DNA of 64,000 nt from Arenicola marina. Its lineage: Eukaryota > Annelida > Polychaeta > Arenicolidae. The stretch lies in assembly GCA_964019135.1 (NCBI GenBank), contig OZ025252.1, positions 43,870,959-43,934,958 of the forward strand, written 5' to 3'. Below are positions 1 through 11,757 of this stretch, one piece after another (position 1 is the stretch's first letter; each line of letters starts with the position of its first letter). The position numbers and the translations under genes are program-made. The notes under the pieces are model-generated. The model saw nothing but the letters and a program-made list of their open reading frames with translations, was not told the origin of the DNA and searched no databases.

Positions 1-2994
1 CAGAAGTCATCAAGGTACACCAACAGGACCCATAATATACCGCCTACAGAAGTCATCAAGGCACACCAACAGGACCCACTATATACCGCCTAAATAAGTC
101 ATCCAGGTACACCAACAGGACCCACTATATACCGCCTACAGAAGTCATCAAGGCACACCAACAGGACCCACTATATACCGCCTACAGAAGTCAACAAGGT
201 ACACCAACAGGACCCACTATATACCGCCTAAATAAGTCATCCAGGTACACCAACAGGACCCACTATATACCGCCTAAATAAGTCATCCAGGTACACCAAC
301 AGGACCCACTATATACCGCCTACAGAAGTCATCAAGGTACACCAACAGGACCCACTATATACCGCCTACAGAAGTCATCAAGGCACACCAACATGACCCA
401 CTATATACCGCCTACAGAAGTTATCAAGGTACACCAACAGGACCCACTATATACCGCCTACAGAAGTTATCAGGGTACACCAACAGGACCCACTATATAC
501 CGCCTACAGAAGTCATCAAGGTACACCAACAGGACCCACTATATACCGCCTACAGAAGTCATCAAGGTACACCAACAGGACCCATAATATACCGCCTACA
601 GAAGTCATCAAGGTACACCAACAGGACCCACTATATACCGCCTACAGAAGTCATCAAGGTACACCAACAGGACCCACCATGTACCGCCTACAGAAGTTAT
701 CGAGGTACACCAACAGGACCCACTATATACCGCCTACAGAAGTCATCAAGGTACACCAACAGGACCCATAATATACCGCCTACAGAAGTCATCAAGGTAC
801 ACCAACAGGACCCACTATATACCGCCTCAGAAGTCATCAAGGTACACCAACAAGACCCACTATGTACCGCCTCAGAAGTTATCAAGGTACACCAACAGGA
901 ACCACTATGTACCGCCTACAGAAGTTATCAAGGTACACCAACAGTACCCACTATATACCGCCTACAGAAGTTATCAAGGTACACCAACAGGACCCACTAT
1001 ATACCGCCTACAGAAGTTATCAAGGTAAACCAACAGGACCCACTATATACCGCCTCAGAAGTCATCAAGGCACACCAACATGACCCACTATATACCGCCT
1101 AAATAAGTCATCCAGGTACACCAACAGGACCCACTATATACCGCCTACAGAAGTCATCAAGGCACACCAACAGGACCCACTATATACCGCCTAAATAAGT
1201 CATCCAGGTACACCAACAGGACCCACTATATACCGCCTACAGAAGTCATCAAGGCACACCAACAGGACCCACTATATACCGCCTACAGAAGTCAACAAGG
1301 TACACCAACATGACCCACTATATACCGCCTACAGAAGTCATCAAGGCACACCAACAGGACCCACTATATACCGCCTACAGAAGTCATCAAGGTACACCAA
1401 CAGGACCCACTATATACCGCCTACAGAAGTCATCAAGGTACACCAACAGGACCCATAATATACCGCCTACAGAAGTCATCAAGGCACACCAACAGGACCC
1501 ACTATATACCGCCTAAATAAGTCATCCAGGTACACCAACAGGACCCACTATATACCGCCTACAGAAGTCATCAAGGCACACCAACAGGACCCACTATATA
1601 CCGCCTACAGAAGTCAACAAGGTACACCAACAGGACCCACTATATACCGCCTAAATAAGTCATCCAGGTACACCAACAGGACCCACTATATACCGCCTAA
1701 ATAAGTCATCCAGGTACACCAACAGGACCCACTATATACCGCCTACAGAAGTCATCAAGGTACACCAACAGGACCCACTATATACCGCCTACAGAAGTCA
1801 TCAAGGCACACCAACAGGACCCACTATATACCGCCTAAATAAGTCATCCAGGTACACCAACAGGACCCACTATATACCGCCTACAGAAGTCATCAAGGCA
1901 CACCAACAGGACCCACTATATACCGCCTAAATAAGTCATCCAGGTACACCAACAGGACCCACTATATACCGCCTACAGAAGTCATCAAGGTACACCAACA
2001 GGACCCACTATATACCGCCTACAGAAGTCATCAAGGTACACTAACAGGACCCACTATATACCGCCTACAGAAGTCATCAAGGTACACCAACAGGACCCAC
2101 TATATACCGCCTACAGAAGTCATCCAGGTACACCAACAGGACCCACTATATACCGCCTAAATAAGTCATCCAGGTACACCAACAGGACCCACTATATACC
2201 GCCTACAGAAGTCATCAAGGCACACCAACAGGACCCACTATATACCGCCTAAATAAGTTATCCAGGTACACCAACAGGACCCACTATATACCGCCTACAG
2301 AAGTCATCAAGGTACACCAACAGGACCCACTATATACCGCCTACAGAAGTCATCAAGGTACACCAACAGGACCCACTATATACCGCCTACAGAAGTCATC
2401 AAGGTACACCAACAGGACCCACTATATACCGCCTACAGAAGTCATCAAGGCACACCAACAGGACCCACTATATACCGCCTAAATAAGTCATCCAGGTACA
2501 CCAACAGGACCCACTATATACCGCCTACAGAAGTCATCAAGGCACACCAACAGGACCCACTATATACCGCCTACAGAAGTCAACAAGGTACACCAACATG
2601 ACCCACTATATACCGCCTACAGAAGTCATCCAGGTACACCAACAGGACCCACTATATACCGCCTAAATAAGTCATCCAGGTACACCAACAGGACCCACTA
2701 TATACCGCCTAAATAAGTCATCCAGGTACACCAACAGGACCCACTATATACCGCCTACAGAAGTCATCAAGGTACACCAACAGGACCCACTATATACCGC
2801 CTACAGAAGTCATCAAGGCACACCAACAGGACCCACTATATACCGCCTAAATAAGTCATCCAGGTACACCAACAGGACCCACTATATACCGCCTACAGAA
2901 GTCATCAAGGTACACCAACAGGACCCACTATATACCGCCTACAGAAGTCAACAAGGTACACCAACAGGACCCACTATATACCGCATACAGAAGC
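1..2994. repeat. 46-bp minisatellite, about 65 copies, cut by window edge
   Basis: Tandem array of a 46-bp unit that begins before the window and ends where the sequence becomes unique at about 2,994. Two main unit types alternate: one with CAGAAGTCATCAAGG and one with AATAAGTCATCCAGG; minor types have GTCAACAAGG, GTTATC, or C for T in GGTACACC. The same runs of unit types recur (for example around 90-300, 1,200-1,400 and 1,510-1,760), which points to higher-order block duplication by unequal exchange. Short reading frames within it are by-products of the repeat. No gene is seen. Confidence 0.97.
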
Positions 2995-3198
2995 TCCTAC
3001 TTTTATATTCTATATTCTTACTATATATATGATAATGTGCACCTAGATATTCATGACATTACCTTAACTACCGCCACATTCCTTCATATATTCATATAAT
3101 TAGAAAGAATGACTCAACACAACACAAAGGTAAAAAAAAAGGTTAACAAAAATCCTATCATGCCAACATCTTTAGTGCACTTCACGACATTGCATGCT

Positions 3199-4224
3199 CG
3201 GGTGTCTACCCACGGCGACATGACAACGGCCTCGTTGGGGCACGATACGCCTCGGGTGTCTACCCACGGCGGCATGACAACGGTCTCGTTGGGGCACGAT
3301 ACGCCTCGGGTGTCTACCCACGGCGGCATGACAACGGTCTCGTTGGGGCACGATACGCCTCGGGTGTCTACCCACGGCGGCATGACAACGGTCTCGTTGG
3401 GGCACGATACGCCTCGGGTGTCTACCCACGGCGGCATGACAACGGTCTCGTTGGGGCACGATACGCCTCGGGTGTCTACCCACGGCGGCATGACAACGGT
3501 CTCGTTGGGGCACGATACGCCTCGGGTGTCTACCCACGGCGGCATGACAACGGTCTCGTTGGGGCACGATACGCCTCGGGTGTCTACCCACGGCGGCATG
3601 ACAACGGTCTCGTTGGGGCACGATACGCCTCGGGTGTCTACCCACGGCGGCATGACAACGGTCTCGTTGGGGCACGATACGCCTCGGGTGTCTACCCACG
3701 GCGGCATGACAACGGTCTCGTTGGGGCACGATACGCCTCGGGTGTCTACCCACGGCGGCATGACAACGGTCTCGTTGGGGCACGATACGCCTCGGGTGTC
3801 TACCCACGGCGGCATGACAACGGTCTCGTTGGGGCACGATACGCCTCGGGTGTCTACCCACGGCGACATGACAACGGTCTCGTTGGGGCACGATACGCCT
3901 CGGGTGTCTACCCACGGCGGCATGACAACGGTCTCGTTGGGGCACGATACGCCTCGGGTGTCTACCCACGGCGGCATGACAACGGTCTCGTTGGGGCACG
4001 ATACGCCTCGGGTGTCTACCCACGGCGACATGACAACGGTCTCGTTGGGGCACGATACGCCTCGGGTGTCTACCCACGGCGGCATGACAACGGACTCGTT
4101 GGGGCACGATACGCCTCGGGTGTCTACCCACGGCGGCATGACAACGGTCTCGTTGGGGCACGATACGCCTCGGGTGTCTACCCACGGCGACATGACAACG
4201 GTCTCGTTGGGGCACGATACGCCT
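3199..4224. repeat. 54-bp minisatellite, exactly 19 copies, open in three frames
   Basis: Nineteen head-to-tail copies of a 54-bp unit (starts CGGGTGTCTACCCACGGC) with no length variation and very few substitutions: GGC/GAC at one site, plus single changes in the first copy and one late copy. Because 54 is a multiple of 3, the array is open for 395 codons on plus (3,109-4,296, peptide unit RVSTHGGMTTVSLGHDTP) and for 359 and 378 codons on minus. Openness in three frames shows that frame length alone is not evidence of a gene. A translated short-repeat protein is possible but unsupported: there is no recognised domain, signal peptide or splice context. Confidence 0.93.
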
Positions 4225-5365
4225 CATCTCCGATTGACTAGTTGGGCCTTCCCCGGTGTAACTACATGCATTGAACATTTCGTTAAGAGACGATAAATCA
4301 GTAAACAATTACGAATTTAATTGATACACGAAGGCATCAGACAATGATAATTGGAACAGCATTGGGCTTGAGGTGAACCGGTTGACTCTCGAATCATCTT
4401 GCTTCTGGTTATTGGATAGATTCACACAATTATTGTCCAACCACGAGGCCGGAAACTGATCCACCCACACGTCCGCCCCTCTCCGGCCCCCACGCCCTAC
4501 CCCCACACCCCGCATCCCCTCGCTGGCTGCCCACGGTGACCAGCTCCCTCCCTCCTTCCCCCCCTCCCGCCGACCACCCCGAGCTGACGCCCCCTATGTT
4601 ATAGCGACCCCAGCTGGTCCCATACAATGTCATGACACATGGCACGGCTGGTGTCCCTGGCTGTGCCGCTAACCTCCAAGCCCACATCGCACGCAATGCG
4701 CACATTTATCCAATATCTACATATAGATATATATATATGTATGTATATATGTATTGTCGGGCGGCGGGTAAGTGTGTCACCGAGCAGGTGATCGCCTATT
4801 GACACAGGTTCCGCCGGGGATGGCAGCACTACGGAAACACATCAGCGGCAAACAGGATGACCTGGCGGCAAGAGTGACCGACCCACTCCTACGGAAGCCG
4901 ATGGGTGCCACCAACAAGGAGGCCATAACTGTGGTTGCGATCAGCTTACTGCTTACTGAATGAAGGCGGAGGGGCCACAACTCAGCCGTGAGAATGGAAA
5001 GGTCCAAGGTATAGCTGAGCTATGTTAGATGCCAGTACCAGGGTTCGAACCCACGACCTGTCAATCGTTAGCTCAGCCTTCTAACAATCAGACCATTAAG
5101 AAGGTCCTATGTCCATATCGCAAGGGGTTGTCGCCAAACAGCCACACGAGGAGAGACCCACGGTTTGGTCCGGGGCCATAGCGCCTCGCACCGTACAGTG
5201 TAGACCACTGTGGACACACCTTGCAAGTGGCACAACCGAGGAAGCAACCACGAGCGCCAGGCGTCGCTCTCCATACAGAGCGTAAGCAGTCTTACACGGT
5301 TTGGACCAAGCGGGATGCGGTAAAGTGGCATTTGCGTGGGGCTGCGGCCCGGTGCGAGAGCGTTG
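4225..5365. other. Unique intergenic stretch with tRNA-like relic
   Basis: Unique sequence between two minisatellites. It holds a TA-rich microsatellite near 4,710-4,755 and the tRNA-like segment at 5,020-5,105 listed separately. No exon or conserved reading frame was recognised. Confidence 0.5.
5020..5105 (-). mobile_element. tRNA-derived SINE head or tRNA-like relic
   Basis: Read on minus, the segment has an A-box-like TGGTCTGATTGTTAG and, about 40 nt later, a strong RNA polymerase III B box, GGTTCGAACCC, preceded by GGTCGTG. The same GGTCGTGGGTTCGAACCC block occurs in the SINE heads at 61,919-62,218. No clean acceptor stem is seen, so it is called a SINE head or degenerate tRNA rather than a working tRNA gene. 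Confidence 0.5.
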
Positions 5366-7078
5366 TCACTGGAGGGCTGGGACTGGAGGGCTGGGGCTGG
5401 AGGGCTGGGACTGGATGGCTGGGACTGGAGGGCTGGGCTAGGACTGGAAGGCTGGGACTGGAGAGATGGGACTGGAGGTCTGGGACTGGAGGGCTGGGAC
5501 TGGAGGGCTGGGGCTGGAGGGCTGGGACTGGAGGGCTTGGACTGGATGGCTGGGACTGGAGGGCTGGGACTGGAGGGCTGGGACTGGAGGGCTGGGGCTG
5601 GAGGGCTGGGGCTGGAGGGCTGGGACTAGAGGGCTTGGACTGGAGGGCTTGGACTGGATGGCTGGGACTGGAGAGCTGGGCTAGGACTGGAAGGCGGGGA
5701 CTGGAGAGCTGGGACAGGAGAGCTGGGACTGGAGGGCTGGGACTGGAGGGCTGGGGCTGGAGGGCTGGGACTGGAGGGCTTGGACTGGATGGCTGGGACT
5801 GGAGGGCTGGGACTGGAGGGCTGGGACTGGAGAGCTGGGCTAGGACTGGAAGGCTGGGACTGGAGAGCTGGGACTGGAGGTCTGGGACTGGAGGGCTGGG
5901 ACTGGAGGGCTGGGACTGGAGGGCTGGGACTGGAGGGCTGGGACTGGAGGGCTGAGACTGGAGGGCTGGGACTGGAGGGCTGGGGCTGGTGGGCTGGCAC
6001 TGGAGGGCTGGGACAGGAGAGCTGGGACTGGAGGGCTGAGACTGGAGGGCTGGGACTTGAGGGCTGGGACTGGAGGGCTGGGACTGGAGGGCTGGGACAG
6101 GAGAGCTGGGACTGGAGGGCTGAGACTGGAGGGCTGGGACTGGAGGGCTGGGACTGGAGGGCTGGGACTGGAGGGCTGGGACCGGAGGGCTGGGACTGGA
6201 GGGCTTGGACTGGAGGGCTTGGACTGGAGGGCTGGGACAGGAGAGCTGGGACTGGAGGGCTGGGACTGGAGGGCTGGGACTGGAGGGCTGAGACTGGAGG
6301 GCTGGGACTGGAGGGCTGGGACTGGAGAGCTGGGACTGGAGGGCTGGGACTGGAGGGCTGAGACTGGAGGGCTGAGACTGGAGGGCTGAGACTGGAGGGC
6401 TGAGACTGGAGGGCTGGGACTGGAGGTCTGGGACTGGAGGGTTGGGACAGGAGGGCTGGGACTGGAGGGCTGGGACTGGAGGGCTGAGACTGGAAGGCTG
6501 AGACTGGAGGGTTGAGACTGGAGGGCTGGGACTGGAGGGCTGGGACTGGAGGGCTGAGACTGGAGGGCTGGGACTGGAGGGCTGGGACTGGAGAGCTGGG
6601 ACTGGAGGGCTGGGACTGGAGGGCTGGGACTGGAGGGCTGAGACTGGAGGGCTGGGACTGGAGGGCTGGGACTGGAGGGCTGGGACTGGAGGGCTGAGAC
6701 TGGAGGGCTGAGACTGGAGGGCTGAGACTGGAGGGCTGAGACTGGAGGGCTGGGACTGGAGAGCTGGGACTGGAGGGCTGGGACTGGAGGGCTGGGACTG
6801 GAGGGCTGAGACTGGAGAGGCTGAGACTGGAGGGCTGAGATTGGAGGGCTGAGACTGGAGGGCTGGGACTGGAGGGCTGGGACTGGAGGGCTGGGACAGG
6901 AGAGCTGGGACAGGAGAGCTGGGACTGGAGGGCTGGGACTGGAGGGCTGGGACTGGAGAGCTGGGACTGGAGGGCTGGGACTGGAGGGCTGGGATTTGAG
7001 GGCTGGGACTGGAGGGCTGGGACTGGAGGGCTGAGACTGGAGAGCTGGGACTGGAGGCCTGGGACTGGAGAGCTGGGA
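5366..7078. repeat. 14-bp G-rich minisatellite, about 120 copies
   Basis: Tandem copies of GGGACTGGAGGGCT with scattered variants (GGGGCTGG, GAGACTGG, GGACAGGAGAGCT). Three units make 42 nt, so every frame of a strand reads through the same 14-residue peptide period. This gives long spurious frames on minus (622, 613 and 414 codons, rich in Ser, Pro and Gln) and Gly/Leu/Trp-rich frames on plus. The plus strand is a run of G2-3 tracts and could form G-quadruplexes. Not a gene on the evidence here. Confidence 0.95.
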
Positions 7079-10000
7079 CGGCATATCTGTGCAGTGGGTG
7101 GGGAGCCGGGACTGGAGACGCTAGCACGACACCGCGATGGAGTGCCATTACCTGTAGCACACAGCACCCTGCGGAGGGCGCCTACACGTCGGGCAGCGCC
7201 ACAGCCCACCGGCCAGAAGTAACCAAATATGGCCCAGCAAGGTAAATACACGGGGTCACACAGTGCCATTGTGACACCTGCCAACCGCTGCCCTGATCTA
7301 TTGACAACCCTCCCCCCTCCCTCATCCACCCCACCCACTCCTTGTGACCCGCCGCCAAACCCAACCCAACACCCACAGCTAAAGCTAGCAGTACTGCAGG
7401 AGTGTGTCCCTACGCCCCCCCCCCCCCACCATCCCTCTACGCCACATCCGCACGGTGACCTAGGCATGGACCACAGGACATATATATGTATATGTCTATA
7501 TTATTGGACACCGCCCAGCTAAAGTGATCCCTGTTTACTAAATCACAACAAAGTGCCTCGGAAGTGTGTGGCCTCTGCGGCTTGCCTGTGGCGTCAATCG
7601 GTAGCTGAAGGACTCATCATGGATTCGACGCTGTGTGGGTTGTGGGTGGGGGGGGGGGTGTTATGAAGTATTGCCTTGATGACGTTATTCTTTTTCAACC
7701 ATAAGAGCCATCCACATAGTCAATGTCCGGGTTAAAAACTATCTACCAGTTTCAAATCGACCATCCCTGGACGGTAATGGAAGTGACAGACAAATTTGGG
7801 AGTTTTTACACGTCATTCAAACATAAAACAACATTCAAATTGCTTATATTATTCCTACAAAGACGTCCGTGTACGCATCACCCACTGTCGCACAACTCAA
7901 CAGTCGCCTTCACCAGTCTTCCGCTTGTACACCACACAGTTAACAAGCAGGCCCCTCCACTAAGATACAAACAACCACATGTAGACGATGTATGTATATA
8001 TGACATCGACCATACTCGGCAACGGTGATCGTCATACAGGTGCAAAAAGTGTTCTCACTCCATGAGCCAATCATAACACAGACATTACGTTCCCGGCGGT
8101 AGTCCACTCATGACGGAACATACCGCTCGCCTACGTTAGCGTGTGGGTGAGAATGCGGCACCGTAGGCACAGTACGGGGGACAGGTAAGGAAAAGGGGGG
8201 GGGGGGGTGGGGGAGGCACGGAAAGAGGGACGGGGTACTCTACTACATGGCTACTTGTACAAATCAGGCAGAGTGTGACACATGAGTCGGCAACCTGCGT
8301 ATTTCTCTCGAATGACGGTGGCTACCATTATTGTACCAGCAACGATATTATAATGATACGTTGTTTCCCGCCAAACTCCTGTCCCTATCTAAAATTGTTA
8401 TATTTAATGGCTTCATTAGTGATATTCAAATGCTAAAACTGTGCAATTAAATAGCGGACTACGCACAAATCTGTGACGTCATCCCGGGAAAAACAACACA
8501 CGTTGCTTTCAATTAACCATCAACTATCAAGCCAAAAATACCGTTCTGCCATATTTACCATTTCATCTATTCATCGCCAGCAGATGATACATTTCTGCTC
8601 CATATTTTGTTAATGGGTGGCATTGTTTCTATATACAAATTTAATTCTAAACATACATGCACCTTCGGACAGTTATTTTAAATCAGTCTCGACGCCTATC
8701 AAAGGCAATTAAGGTTCGTCTCAAAGGACTCAATTCCGACGGAACGAGGTTCGCTACCGGTCCGGACAATAATTCCCTTTCCGACAGGAAATGCAGCTCT
8801 CCGGCGGTTCTGAGTACTGAGAGAAACGTGGTATCTCTGTGGCTCCCATGTCGTTCAGTCGCTGCCAGATATGTTGGACTGTATATATGATGTTGTATAT
8901 ACCATACATATATTACTGGCTACTGCTCGAACAGTATTTAACAAAAATCCACTAAACCATGGACTGTTATTGCCTAGCTACAAGTACCTATTGACAAGGA
9001 CCATTCACATTTAGCGCAGGCCTGTCGCGTATAGACCATGTAAACACAAAACTTGATTCAATCCATACGGAGTCATGCACACATCGATACTGTTCGATCG
9101 GCTGAAGCTGTCCGGTGGAAGGGATTAGCTGGATAGGGAGGTGGAGGGGGGGGGGGGCACTTCCTGTCTCTACTTGCGGATCTGTATATTGGTGGGCGGT
9201 TTTGTTGAGGGGAGATGTAGTCTCGTGACATGAATCACTGTCAGCTGTGTGTGTGGGGGAGGGGGGGGGTCCGGTAGTGTGTGTGTGGGGGGGGGGGGGG
9301 AAACAACACATACCATGTGCACGGTGACTAGGAATAGATACAATCGGTGATTGGGTGAGAGGGTAGAGATACAACACACATGTGGAGTACATACTGAGGC
9401 AGGGTTTGCTAGAACACAGCGCACGTAAAGTACTCGGGGTGGTTAGGGGAGAGGGTGCAGGGGCAGGGGGGTGGGCTGTCCACTGTCCTTCGGCAAAGGG
9501 GAGCAAATCGTATGGCGATAACTATCACTACCCATTATAACGGCAGTAAGGTTAGCTAGATGAATCAAGACCCCGGGTCACCGATCGCTGCATAGATATC
9601 AGACTAGTTCTCGCCAGTGTGTCTAAAGCATCTGAAAGCTCAACATATACCATTATATGCCGGCAGTACGAAGCAACGCAACCATTGGTGCATTTATATG
9701 AACGGTCCGCTTCGTGTTATGTTCTGTGATCCTTTGCCATCAGTACTGTCTGAAACAAACCCCAAACACACACCAGGGAATGTTGCCAGCCGGGGCAGAT
9801 CCCCCCAAGGCCTCGTGGGCTTGCTGCCAGCGCTACTGGGTAACCTTGATGGCAACATTTCTCTTTTTTTCTCTCGATATACATCTGTGTATGAAAAACG
9901 ATATCGCCGGCTGGATTTCACCACACGGGTAAATGGCCACAGTACAACAACCCATCCTACGTTATGACAAGGTCGGCCATAGTTAACCTTGAGAACATTA

Positions 10001-11757
10001 AATGCGAGGTCGAGAGAAGGGACGAGGGTGGGGGCGGGGGGTAGAAGCAGGCTGGCCGGTAGGCGGGTGGCGGTGGGCGGGTGATGGGCGGTAGGCGGGT
10101 GGTGGGCGGTGTGGTAGGCAACCACAACACCTCCCCACGTCGAGGCTGACATGGCCGGATGTTATAGCCAAACGATAAAATAGAATAGGTTGTAAGTAAT
10201 TATTCCGCATCTATCTATTACATCAAGGGATCAAGGGGTGGGAACATCCTTGGCTATGGCCTTACACGTAGCATATCAAAAAGCACATATAATACTCAGG
10301 ATATGATGATACACGGCTAGAAATTATCACTTCCGACTGATGTATCAGGACACCGCCAACAGCTTCACTTAGGTTATGCACCACTATCGCTAGGCCTTGG
10401 TTTACATTGGCGCATCCTGTCAGAATGGTCAGCACTAGACAAGCAATAGAATCACCATTTCCTAACCACGAGATGTAAACGGAGTGTGTTTAAGTCACAC
10501 ATCTCCCAGGGTGTCAGATCCTACATTCCCAAGATGTGTCATCAGACGGTATCAGGTCAAAGAACCCACCAAAGGCCAGAATGGCTAGAAATAGGTTTTG
10601 GCTATTCAGGCATAATAATAAGGTCACAGAACCTATATAACACAGGTAAGCTCAATTGTAAGTATTAGCTGCGATTATATTACAGCGTATATTAAGTCCA
10701 GACGTTAAGCCATGAGGTCAGTGACCCTACAACTGAGAAGTGTGCGAGACATACTCCCCAATGAGGTCACACGATACGCCAGAAACGAGATGACATCATT
10801 GCAGCCCCATATCATCAATGTCTTCATTGCCGCCTCAGTCCCCCGCCGCAAGCTGGGGTCAGCACGACACATAGAAACAATCACATGCCAACAGTCTGTG
10901 CTAGTATGTATCTACAAACACCGCTCAAGCAAAACTTAGATAGCCCTCACAGGCCGACCGAGTTGACGCATAAAGCTGTCAACGACACAGCAATGGGCCC
11001 TTGAGGTCCTCCCGTCCAGAGCGCTAAAGATACCAGGTCACTTAGACATAAACCAAGACTTATTAGCGGATTAGTAACAGCGAGATTACGGCTAAAATAT
11101 ATAAAAATGTCCGACGATGACAGAGCTCCTAATTTTTGTCAGATGCACTTCAACTGGTATATATATATATACAACTAGCCGCCCGCGTTCGTATTAATAA
11201 GCAAAAGAAATAACAGTATGACTAAGGCCCAAGCTCATACATTGATTGAGTAAAAAAGGGGGGCTGTTTCCCGCCCGTTGTTCGTCATTTAACATGACTT
11301 CAGTGGACAAAATTTGCTACTGATGGGAAGTTGTGGACACGAGACAGTACGGGATTCGTTTGTTTTGATGACGGTTCGGGCGATAAAGCGTTGGGAAAAA
11401 TATTATTACTGTTGGCACCAAGCCAGGTAGCCCGCCGCAGACATGGTCACCATACGGGAAGCACCCGAAGGCGATCTATTATGCGCGGGATAAGGTGATA
11501 AGCAAGTGGTAGTGTTGACACAAGCGATAGCGTTGACAGTGGTTCGGTTGGATGTAGGTTCAAGGCGGCTGCGGAAGCCAATGCGCTCTTGCATGCAGCG
11601 GCATAGTGGGATAGACAGCTTCATTTTATTAGTATAGATATATGTAGCATCCGTGCGTTTTGCATTGGCATACAGTGATGCTTTATGCCAAATGTGTGCA
11701 CATCTGGACTTCACCGCGCTCATGACGAAACCGATCGTCAGGTGGGACATAAAAGCA
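7079..11757. other. Intergenic stretch without recognised gene
   Basis: About 4.7 kb with homopolymer and G-run tracts (7,651-7,660, 8,196-8,208, 9,148-9,158, 9,256-9,300), a GGGCGGT/GGCGGGTG-rich patch at 10,060-10,110, TA microsatellites near 7,485-7,500 and 11,155-11,172, and a CRE-type palindrome TGACGTCA near 8,473. The last 500 bases are the dispersed repeat listed at 11,176. Small frames (at most 172 codons) show no family resemblance. Confidence 0.5.
11176..11640. mobile_element. Dispersed repeat, copy 1 (shares sequence with 51,781-52,787)
   Basis: The segment from CTAGCCGCCCGCG to TTCATTTTATTAGTAT is repeated with high similarity at 51,781-52,787. Shared landmarks are the CTGTTTCCCGCCCGTTG block, a GATGACGGTTCGGGCGATAA block, GGCACCAAGCCAGGTAGCCC and the terminal CATGCAGCGGCATAGTGGGA. 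Copy 1 is the shorter and lacks the inverted-repeat insertion carried by copy 2, so it shows the empty site. No protein was recognised; the family is unassigned. Confidence 0.75.

Noticed and set aside
3109-4296. 395-codon open frame (and 359/378-codon minus frames)
   Set aside because: All arise from a 54-bp repeat whose length is a multiple of three; openness in three frames with no known domain does not support a gene. Kept as a repeat.
5292-7467. Ser/Pro/Gln-rich minus frames of 622, 613 and 414 codons resembling mucin-like proteins
   Set aside because: The 14-bp unit makes every frame read the same 14-residue period; the frames are explained by composition.
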